DNA of 16,529 nt, from assembly GCA_020047885.1 (NCBI GenBank), contig JAIFNF010000044.1, positions 1 through 16,529 on the forward strand. The letters run 5' to 3'. The position numbers and the translations under genes are program-made. Positions within the stretch are counted from its first letter, which is position 1, and each line of letters starts with the position of its first letter. Origin of the DNA: Gammaproteobacteria bacterium (GTDB taxonomy: Bacteria; Pseudomonadota; Gammaproteobacteria; Competibacterales; Competibacteraceae). A model generated the notes under the pieces. That model was given only the letters and a program-made list of their open reading frames with translations, ran no database searches and was not told the origin of the DNA. Below, in pieces: positions 7,428 to 13,266 of the stretch.

Positions 7428-7859
7428 ATGCTGAATGTTCCCAAAGCCCTGCAGCAATATCACCAAGTCAATACCCGCAGCGGCGTTGCCTATGCCAGCC
7501 CCCATCGTTTGATTCAAATGCTCATGGAAGGCGCGCTTGAACGGATTGCTATCGCCAAGGGATGTATCCAGCGACAAGATATTGCCGCCAAGGGTCAACA
7601 AATTGGCAAAGCAGTCGATATTATTGGTGGACTCCGTGAAGGATTGAACGCACAAGCGGGCGGCGAACTCGCTGCTAACCTTGATGCGCTATACGATTAC
7701 CTGCAACGGCGATTGTTGGAAGCAAATTTGCATTCCGACATTATGATCCTGGACGAGGTCGCTGATCTGCTGCGCCCGATCAAGGAAGCCTGGGATACGA
7801 TCGGTGAAACTCCGGAGGCCAGTGCCTCTCCTGCATCAACGGTAGACCAACCTGCATGA
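7428..7859 (+). CDS. fliS: Flagellin export chaperone FliS
   Basis: FliS is a cytoplasmic four-helix chaperone that binds the C-terminal helices of flagellin and stops early polymerisation. The 143-residue product has the family signature ALQQYHQVNTRSGVAYASPH followed by RLIQMLMEGALERIAIAKGC, and the later helix LDALYDYLQRRLLEANL. The ATG at 7428 is chosen because GAGGTG lies 9 nt upstream and FliS proteins begin close to this point; the GTG at 7416 lies inside that ribosome binding site. The last 15 residues (Glu/Ala/Ser/Pro) form a short tail. Its TGA overlaps the ATG of a decayed fliT (7856) as ATGA, a junction typical of coupled chaperone genes. It is the only fliS in the window, although two flagellins are present. 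Confidence 0.93.
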   Translation: MLNVPKALQQYHQVNTRSGVAYASPHRLIQMLMEGALERIAIAKGCIQRQDIAAKGQQIGKAVDIIGGLREGLNAQAGGELAANLDALYDYLQRRLLEANLHSDIMILDEVADLLRPIKEAWDTIGETPEASASPASTVDQPA

Positions 7860-8005
7860 GTGCCTCTGTGGATTGGGAACCGCAGATTCGGTGATGGCGT
7901 TGATTGAGCGTGTAAATGCTCGAACGGATCCAAGCCAGCGAATGGGAAACCGTGACTGATCGGGAAGAACAACATCGCGCCTTGCAAGCTTATCACGATG
8001 GGTGA
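7856..8005 (+). pseudogene. fliT: Decayed, truncated fliT copy
   Basis: The frame opens at an ATG overlapping the fliS stop and reads MSASVDWEPQIR, then TGA at 7892-7894. A shifted stretch (MALIERV, 7894-7914) follows, and the first frame resumes as MLERIQASEWETVTDREEQH then RALQAYHDG and a TGA at 8003-8005. The intact FliT at 10158 begins MNLPIDWEPQIQ and continues ILELAQSDDWEIVTEKEVER, so the match covers both ends of the remnant. About 50 codons remain of about 105. Two frame changes, internal stops and loss of the C-terminal half make this a pseudogene. It lies directly before fliC2. Confidence 0.8.
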
Positions 8006-8052
8006 AGGACTGAGCAAGCGCCAATACCGCTAATTTGTGAGGAAAAATTGCC

Positions 8053-9585
8053 ATGCTCACCATTAACCATAATGAATCGTCCTTGAAAGCCCGGCGGCGA
8101 CTGAACACCAGCGCCGGACTCCTCCGAACCAGCATGGAGCGGTTATCCTCGGGTCTGCGCATCAACTCTGCCAAGGATGACGTGGCCGGCGTGGCCATCG
8201 CTGACCGCATGACCGCGCAGATTCGTGGCCTTAACCAGGCGGCGCGCAATGCCAATGACGGCATTTCCCTGGCGCAGACCGGAGATGGCGCACTACAGGA
8301 ATCTTCCACGGTTCTGCAGCGGATACGTGAGTTGGCCATTCAATCCGCTAACGATACCAATGTCGGTACTGATCGAGCTTCCTTGCAAAAAGAAGTCGGG
8401 CAGTTGCAGCAGGAATTAAACCGTATAGCGAGTACCACCGCTTTCAATAGCAAAAATCTGCTGGACGGTACGTTTGACCTCCAGAAATTTCATATCGGCG
8501 CCAATGCCAATCAGGCGATTGGGATCACCGCTGGCAATGTCCAAGCCACAGCGATAGGCGCTCATCAAGTTCTTGGCGCTGTTACCGGGATGACCGCAAC
8601 CGGAGGAACCGTCAACGCTATTACCTCGGGGACGTTGAAAATCAATGGTTCGCTGGGTACTGCAGATGTTCCGGTCAAGACGGGTGATGCCGCCAGAACG
8701 GTTGCCGTTGCAGTCAATGATAAGACCGCGGAAACTGGTGTTACTGCCCGGGCCATTACACAACTCGAACTGAAAGTAACAACCAGCGGGGCGTTCAGTT
8801 TCAACTTAAGGGGCCAGAACACGGCGGAGCTTGGCACTATTTCGCAAGAGATCAAAATCAGCTACAACGTAGTGGCTTCTTCGACCACGACCAGCGACGA
8901 TAGCGCGCTGGCCGGCTTGGCGGCAACGATTAATAGCTATACCGGCACGACAGGGGTGACAGCCCAACTGAATCAAGCCAAAACTGGCCTGATTCTCGAA
9001 CAGAGCAATGGTTATGATATTCAGCTTACCGGGGCTGCCGACTCGACCGCAGTAATGTCAGTACAGGGACTCCAATTCGATGCGACCAACGACGCTTACG
9101 TCACAAATTCCGGTGGTTATGCCATCGCCGGCAATGCAACAGGTCTGGTTGCAGGAGCTACGGCTACGGTCGGTGGTCAGGTCATTTTTGAATCGGGTAG
9201 GAGCTTTGGCATCGTAGCCAGTGGCACCAACGTAGTGGCTGCGGGTTCCGGTGGGTTATCCAAGCTAAACACGGTAGCCAATATTAGTGTCTCCACCCAG
9301 ATCGGTGCCAACGACGCAATCAGTGTGGTTGACAACGCATTAGCCTTCGTTGATGACCTGCGTGCGGGATTCGGCGCGGTACAGAATCGGCTGAGTTCGA
9401 CGATCAACAACCTGCAAACGACGTCTGAAAACATCAGCGATTCTCGGTCGCGGATTCAGGATGCGGATTTCGCCAAGGAAACTGCCGAACTTAGTCGCGC
9501 CCAGATTTTACAGCAGGCGGGAACAGCGATGCTGGCTCAAGCCAACCAGGCGCAACAAGGCGTGATGCAATTATTACAGCAATAG
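8053..9585 (+). CDS. fliC: Flagellin, second copy
   Basis: A 510-residue flagellin, colinear with the product at 2854. The N-terminal D0/D1 block holds [20 protein letters not shown] and [17 protein letters not shown]; the C-terminal block holds [20 protein letters not shown] and ends QQGVMQLLQQ. The central region keeps the same two Flagellin_IN-like motifs (near AVAVNDKTAETGVTARA and [19 protein letters not shown]). Differences from copy one are concentrated at the extreme N terminus (KARRRLNTSAGLLRT in place of [15 protein letters not shown]) and in the middle. GAGGAA precedes the ATG by about 9 nt. No sigma-28 promoter with correct spacing is visible in the 190 nt upstream, which is filled by the fliT remnant. 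It may depend on read-through from upstream or on a divergent promoter. Confidence 0.95.
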   Translation: MLTINHNESSLKARRRLNTSAGLLRTSMERLSSGLRINSAKDDVAGVAIADRMTAQIRGLNQAARNANDGISLAQTGDGALQESSTVLQRIRELAIQSANDTNVGTDRASLQKEVGQLQQELNRIASTTAFNSKNLLDGTFDLQKFHIGANANQAIGITAGNVQATAIGAHQVLGAVTGMTATGGTVNAITSGTLKINGSLGTADVPVKTGDAARTVAVAVNDKTAETGVTARAITQLELKVTTSGAFSFNLRGQNTAELGTISQEIKISYNVVASSTTTSDDSALAGLAATINSYTGTTGVTAQLNQAKTGLILEQSNGYDIQLTGAADSTAVMSVQGLQFDATNDAYVTNSGGYAIAGNATGLVAGATATVGGQVIFESGRSFGIVASGTNVVAAGSGGLSKLNTVANISVSTQIGANDAISVVDNALAFVDDLRAGFGAVQNRLSSTINNLQTTSENISDSRSRIQDADFAKETAELSRAQILQQAGTAMLAQANQAQQGVMQLLQQ

Positions 9586-9673
9586 GAATAAGTGACCGAG
9601 GCTCAAGGCTTAACATGGATTTTGATCCGTTCGGGCAGGCCGTGCTGGATGGTCATTCAGGGAAATGCTCTCA

Positions 9674-10153
9674 ATGAACATCCAGGGTCCCGGTTTCAGC
9701 TTCGATTTCCGAAAAATTGAACCCAAACGCCCTGCTGCCCAGCCTGAATCGGCGGTTCAGCCGAAAGCTGAATCCCAAACATCGCTATCCCTGATGAGCC
9801 AGGTCAATAGCAAACTACCTGCCGTGCTGACCGGCGTCAAAAGCGACCTCAGCGTCAGTCGTGAAACCGGCTTGCCTGAAGAAACGACCGAGACCCTTAC
9901 GGAAGAAACTACTTTGAATGGCGCTGAAGGATCCGATGAATCCGGTGATCTCTCCAGCGACTATGAACCGGTGAACGAACGCGATGAAGACCCTGAAGAA
10001 ACGGATGATCAGACCGAGGAACAACGCCAGCAAAAGGGCAACCACCTGGACACACTGGAAACACAATACCGTTCCCGATTCCTGACCCTCGACCGACTGA
10101 TTGAGCGGTTGACCGCTACCCACAGTTTTCTGATGCAACCGATCAAGGACTAA
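9674..10153 (+). CDS. Acidic linker protein with FliD-like C-terminal tail
   Basis: A 159-residue protein of no recognised full-length family. The N-terminal 60 residues are polar (MNIQGPGFSFDFRKIEPKRP at the start). Residues about 70-120 are strongly acidic (Glu, Asp, Thr, with DPEETDDQTEEQ). The last 40 residues, HLDTLETQYRSRF then LTLDRLIERLTATHSFLMQP, resemble the terminal coiled coil of FliD (ARYLRQFSAMDSLVGQLSAT in this window's FliD). The ATG at 9674 is preferred because AGGGA lies 10 nt upstream; the ATG at 9665 would be only 1 nt from it. It ends 4 nt before fliT, whose product normally binds the FliD C terminus. Inference: it may be a FliD-tail mimic that engages FliT. It could equally be a shortened fliD relic. 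Confidence 0.6.
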   Translation: MNIQGPGFSFDFRKIEPKRPAAQPESAVQPKAESQTSLSLMSQVNSKLPAVLTGVKSDLSVSRETGLPEETTETLTEETTLNGAEGSDESGDLSSDYEPVNERDEDPEETDDQTEEQRQQKGNHLDTLETQYRSRFLTLDRLIERLTATHSFLMQPIKD

Positions 10154-10157
10154 CCTC

Positions 10158-10475
10158 GTGAACCTTCCTATCGACTGGGAACCGCAGATTCAGCGTCTAC
10201 ACGACTTGAGCCTTGAAATTCTCGAACTCGCTCAGTCCGACGACTGGGAGATCGTCACCGAGAAGGAAGTCGAACGCCGCGCCCTGATCGAAGCGCTGTT
10301 CCAAAGCCCGCCGCCCGCCGAGTGGGTGCCTCTGCTTAAAGATACCGTCCAGGTCACGTTGAGCAGCGATGCCCGGGTGCAGGAGCTGGCACGCACCGAG
10401 ATGGATAAATTGAGCGACAAGCTCCGGACGCTTAAACAGGGACGGCGCGCCCTCAGTGCCTATGACAACGCCTGA
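10158..10475 (+). CDS. fliT: Flagellar export chaperone FliT
   Basis: FliT is a small helical chaperone for the cap protein FliD. The 105-residue product is all-helical in appearance: DWEPQIQRLHDLSLEILELA, then DDWEIVTEKEVERRALIEAL, and a C-terminal LKQGRRALSAYDNA that fits the conserved G-[RK]-[RK]-A-x-x-A-Y end of FliT proteins. The start is GTG at 10158, 4 nt after the stop of the acidic FliD-tail-like gene, which suggests translational coupling. A truncated relative lies at 7856-8005. No separate promoter is seen, and the next gene follows after 38 nt. Confidence 0.85.
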   Translation: MNLPIDWEPQIQRLHDLSLEILELAQSDDWEIVTEKEVERRALIEALFQSPPPAEWVPLLKDTVQVTLSSDARVQELARTEMDKLSDKLRTLKQGRRALSAYDNA

Positions 10476-10513
10476 ACGGGTAAGATTTTCTTCCTGATGA
10501 CACCCACACGACC

Positions 10514-11086
10514 ATGACGACCACTCACGATTCTCCCCATTCCAGCCTGATATTCGCCGGCCATCTCCCTCTGGCCTGGCGGGAACTACCGGCATTACCC
10601 GACGCGGCCGAGTTGCAGCGCCTGGAACAAACCAACCTGCATATCCTGCGCACCCTGTTTGCCCTGGATATTCATGCCGGCGACCATGGCGAGGATCCTT
10701 CGGCTTTTACCAGCGCTTCCGAACTCAAACGTCTGGATTTCAAAGTCGGCCTGCTGCTGGAAATGGTCGGCCACCTGTTCGCCGCGCAGCAAGCGATTCC
10801 CCCGGAACGACTGCTGACCCTGACAGTCACTGACGTGACTTGGCGCGCCGACGCTGCTCCACCGCTCAATGCCCTGTTCCGGCTGGAGCTGTACTGCAAT
10901 CTCAGCTACCCCCGCCCGCTGATCCTTCACGCCTGTGTCAGCGAAACCATCCCATCTTCAAACGATTGTCAAATAAAAGCAACGATTTGCCCGCCCAGTG
11001 AACCCCTCCAGGAAGACCTGGAACGCTACATTTTTCTCCGCCATCGGCGCATGATCGCTAACCAGCGCGCCAGTAGCTCGCGTTAA
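10514..11086 (+). CDS. Atypical PilZ (c-di-GMP receptor-like) protein
   Basis: A 190-residue protein that fits the atypical tPilZ pattern (Xanthomonas XC6012-like). It opens with a strand LIFAGHLPLAWRELPALPDA. A long central helix follows, LQRLEQTNLHILRTLFAL, then LKRLDFKVGLLLEMVGHLFA. A beta-rich part has VTDVTWR and FRLELYCNLSYPRPLILHA. It closes with a conserved helix DLERYIFLRHRRMIA. The classical PilZ RxxxR and [DN]xSxxG motifs are not visible, so direct c-di-GMP binding is not assured. It lies between fliT and fleQ and would act in the cytoplasm, possibly passing second-messenger state to flagellar genes. Family assignment is from pattern memory; a profile search would confirm it. Confidence 0.7.
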   Translation: MTTTHDSPHSSLIFAGHLPLAWRELPALPDAAELQRLEQTNLHILRTLFALDIHAGDHGEDPSAFTSASELKRLDFKVGLLLEMVGHLFAAQQAIPPERLLTLTVTDVTWRADAAPPLNALFRLELYCNLSYPRPLILHACVSETIPSSNDCQIKATICPPSEPLQEDLERYIFLRHRRMIANQRASSSR

Positions 11087-11090
11087 AAAT

Positions 11091-11118
11091 TTGACGCTGC
11101 CATGAATGTGGTTAAAAT
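11091..11118 (+). promoter_or_regulatory. Putative sigma-70 promoter of fleQ
   Basis: TTGACG at 11091-11096, a 16-nt spacer and TAAAAT at 11113-11118. Four to five bases of each hexamer match the sigma-70 consensus. It lies just after the PilZ gene and would give fleQ a leader of about 160 nt. A weak GTCAG/CTGAC hairpin (11204-11221) followed by TTTTAT lies in that leader; otherwise I see nothing in 11119-11284. Sigma-70 transcription of fleQ agrees with its place at the top of the known hierarchy. Confidence 0.55.
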
Positions 11119-11284
11119 ACCTGATATTGTCAGTTGAGATCAGCGCTCGCGCATCCTGCGCCCCCTATTCCCATAACGACACACTCAACGGTTTTGTCTG
11201 CACGTCAGCCGTTAGCCTGACTTTTATAAATGGAATAGTCGAGGGTTGCGCAAGTTCCATCTCCTTCCAAGGGTCCCCCTATTG

Positions 11285-12724
11285 ATGAAAACTGCGCTAC
11301 TCGTCATTGACGATGATCCCATCAGGGCCGGGGAACTTTGTCTATTACTGCAATTTCTTGAAGAAAACCAGGTGACCCGGACCGATGCTGCCAGTTGGCG
11401 GGTCTGCGCGGAACATAATCCGGACTTGCGTGCTATCTTCCTGGGCCGATGTGGAACCCAGGATCTGCCGATTGAGGCCATCCAAACCCTGCGCACTTTG
11501 GCGCCCCGCGCCGTTATCATCCTGATTGAAGAAGCCGAACAACCCCGCTCCCTGCCCTCGATGCTTGACTCGATCCCCGTTTTTCATTTGTCTCGCCCAT
11601 TCCATTATTCGCAGTTAAGCCAGATTCTGGCCAAATCGCAACAAAGTCCCAACCGCGATCCTAAACCCGCGCAGTCCCGCCGCAGCGCTGAACTGTTCCG
11701 CAACCTGATTGGCAACAGCCCGCACATTGTCCGGGTGCGCGAACTAGTCCAGCGGGTCGCGCCTTCGGAATCAACCGTCATGATTCTCGGTGAATCCGGC
11801 ACCGGCAAGGAAGTCGTGGCGCGCAATGTCCATTACCATTCCCAACGCAGCCAAGGGCCGTTCGTCCCGGTCAACTGCGGCGCGATCCCCGACAACTTGC
11901 TGGAAAGCGAACTGTTCGGCCATGAAAAGGGAGCCTTCACCGGGGCTATTTCAACCCGGCGCGGCCGCTTCGAACTGGCACGAGGCGGCACCCTGTTCCT
12001 CGACGAAATTGGCGACATGCCCCTGAATATGCAGGTCAAGCTGCTGCGAGTCTTGCAGGAGCGCACCTTCGAACGCGTTGGCAGCGACCGCAGCATGGAA
12101 GCCGACGTCCGTATTATCACCGCGACTCACCGCGATCTCGACGAACTGATCAAGGCCGGCGGATTCCGCGAAGATCTTTACTACCGACTGAACGTTTTCC
12201 CCATCGAAATGCCCGCCCTGCGCGAACGGGTTGAAGATTTGCCTTTATTGATTGATGAACTCTTGCAGCGCCTGGTCCATGATCAGGGATCACGGGTCAG
12301 CCTGGGCGCTGCAGCGCTGCGTTGCCTGGCGCATTACCCCTGGCCGGGTAATGTGCGTGAGCTGGCTAATCTGATGGAACGGCTGGCGATTATGAAACCG
12401 GACAGCCGGGTGGAAATAGCCGACCTGCCCGCCAAATTCCGGGCGTATTATCCAGCAGATCGCATTGAAGACGCGTCTATAGAGAACGGCGACATCAGCG
12501 ATCTCCCGATACGCTTAGCATCCACCGACGGCACCGCTTTGCCTCCGGACGGTCTCGACCTGCGCCAATACATCATGGGACTTGAATCCGCGCTGATTCA
12601 GACCGCGCTGGAAGACGCTAATGGTATCGTGGCTCATGCCGCCTCCCTACTAAAAATGCGCCGCACTACCCTGGTGGAAAAGATGCGCAAATACAATATT
12701 CGCCGCGGTGATGAGAGCGAGTAG
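11285..12724 (+). CDS. fleQ: Flagellar master regulator FleQ (sigma-54 activator)
   Basis: FleQ/FlrA is a bacterial enhancer-binding protein that activates sigma-54 flagellar promoters and, in Pseudomonas, answers to c-di-GMP. The 479-residue product has a degenerate receiver (residues 1-125) with DDD at 9-11 but no phospho-acceptor Asp (the site reads FLGRCG). The AAA+ domain follows, with Walker A GESGTGKE at 169-176, the sigma-54 loop GAFTGA at 216-221 and Walker B LFLDEIGD at 237-244. A Fis-type HTH ends the protein at about 437-475 ([14 protein letters not shown]). Residues equivalent to those that contact c-di-GMP in P. aeruginosa FleQ look kept: LFR at 137-139, RN at 180-181 and ExxxR at 325-329. 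The ATG at 11285 matches the family start; the TTG at 11246 would add 13 unconserved residues. fliE follows directly, with no fleS/fleR. Confidence 0.93.
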   Translation: MKTALLVIDDDPIRAGELCLLLQFLEENQVTRTDAASWRVCAEHNPDLRAIFLGRCGTQDLPIEAIQTLRTLAPRAVIILIEEAEQPRSLPSMLDSIPVFHLSRPFHYSQLSQILAKSQQSPNRDPKPAQSRRSAELFRNLIGNSPHIVRVRELVQRVAPSESTVMILGESGTGKEVVARNVHYHSQRSQGPFVPVNCGAIPDNLLESELFGHEKGAFTGAISTRRGRFELARGGTLFLDEIGDMPLNMQVKLLRVLQERTFERVGSDRSMEADVRIITATHRDLDELIKAGGFREDLYYRLNVFPIEMPALRERVEDLPLLIDELLQRLVHDQGSRVSLGAAALRCLAHYPWPGNVRELANLMERLAIMKPDSRVEIADLPAKFRAYYPADRIEDASIENGDISDLPIRLASTDGTALPPDGLDLRQYIMGLESALIQTALEDANGIVAHAASLLKMRRTTLVEKMRKYNIRRGDESE

Positions 12725-12735
12725 CGCACGTTTCA

Positions 12736-12765
12736 GGATTTTAAGAATCCGCCAGAATTTTGGCG
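12736..12765. other. Two adjacent small hairpins after fleQ
   Basis: GGATT/AATCC (12736-12740 with 12746-12750) is followed at once by a near-palindrome CGCCA-x6-TGGCG (12750-12765). They stand 12 nt after the fleQ stop. They may slow read-through into fliE, but there is no T-tract, so this is not a standard intrinsic terminator. An operator role is also possible. Confidence 0.3.
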
Positions 12766-12812
12766 CTCCCCGCACCTGTTCAACCTTCCCCGTCATTGTT
12801 TAACTTAATAAA

Positions 12813-12832
12813 TTTAATAAAAATTTATTAAA
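12813..12832. repeat. AT-only perfect palindrome at the fliE promoter
   Basis: TTTAATAAA at 12813-12821 and its exact inverse TTTATTAAA at 12824-12832, separated by two A residues. It directly abuts the -24 element of the sigma-54 promoter. Such an AT-rich dyad could bind a regulator or IHF, or help to bend or melt DNA. No GC stem is present, so a terminator is unlikely. Confidence 0.6.
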
Positions 12833-12847
12833 GGCATGGTTCTTGCT
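12832..12847 (+). promoter_or_regulatory. Sigma-54 promoter of the fliE operon
   Basis: AGGCAT-N5-TTGCT with GG at 12833-12834 and GC at 12845-12846, exactly 12 nt apart as required for -24/-12 recognition. Compared with TGGCAC-N5-TTGCA, the invariant GG and GC are kept. Transcription would begin near 12858, about 45 nt before the fliE ATG. Sigma-54 control of fliE is established in Pseudomonas and Vibrio, and a sigma-54 activator gene lies immediately upstream. Confidence 0.75.
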
Positions 12848-12902
12848 TTTTCTTCAGGCATTATCCGCAAGTACGGCTTGCACCCTCAGGGAGCCTGAAC
12901 CC

Positions 12903-13220
12903 ATGAATACCCTCAACCCGACGAATTCACTCGCCATTGGCGCGCACAACCTGGCCAGTCCTGCCACTCCGGCAATTTTCCAGCCCGCGACTCTGGAATC
13001 CGAAGATTTCGCCAGTGTCTTCAAATCCATGCTGGTCGGCGTCAACCAGTCGCAGCAAAACTCTCGGCAACTGACCGAATCCTTCGATCTGGGCCAGCAT
13101 AATGATTTGACCGGCGTCATGATCGCTCAGCAAAAATCCAAGCTGGCCTTCCAAAGCACCCTGCAGGTGCGCAATAAGCTGATGACTGCCTATCAAGACG
13201 TTATGAACATGCCGGTTTAA
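12903..13220 (+). CDS. fliE: Flagellar hook-basal body protein FliE
   Basis: FliE links the MS ring (FliF) to the proximal rod in the periplasm. The product has 105 residues, the usual size. It is helical with the family C-terminal end KSKLAFQSTLQVRNKLMTAY then QDVMNMPV, and the middle block FASVFKSMLVGVNQSQQ. The ATG at 12903 is preceded by GGGAG; an in-frame TTG at 12843 would fall inside the promoter and is rejected. It is first in the fliEFGH operon, with 46 nt to fliF. Confidence 0.93.
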   Translation: MNTLNPTNSLAIGAHNLASPATPAIFQPATLESEDFASVFKSMLVGVNQSQQNSRQLTESFDLGQHNDLTGVMIAQQKSKLAFQSTLQVRNKLMTAYQDVMNMPV

Positions 13221-13266
13221 TCGGTGTTCACCGGCCTGCATGATCGTATGACCAGGAGAAAGCGCC

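Noticed and set aside
8020..8027. GCCAATAC as a sigma-28 -10 box for fliC2
   Set aside because: The sequence 15 nt upstream is GGTG rather than TAAA, so only half of a promoter is present.
11246..11284. TTG start adding 13 residues to FleQ
   Set aside because: FleQ proteins begin close to the first receiver strand, which matches the ATG at 11285. The added residues look like leader sequence.
12761..12776. TGGCGC with a later GCA as a sigma-54 promoter
   Set aside because: The GG to GC distance is 10 rather than 12 nt. The better match at 12832-12847 has correct spacing.
12843..12902. TTG start of a longer FliE at 12843
   Set aside because: This position falls within the -12 box of the sigma-54 promoter, upstream of the predicted transcript start. 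The ATG at 12903 gives the normal FliE length.
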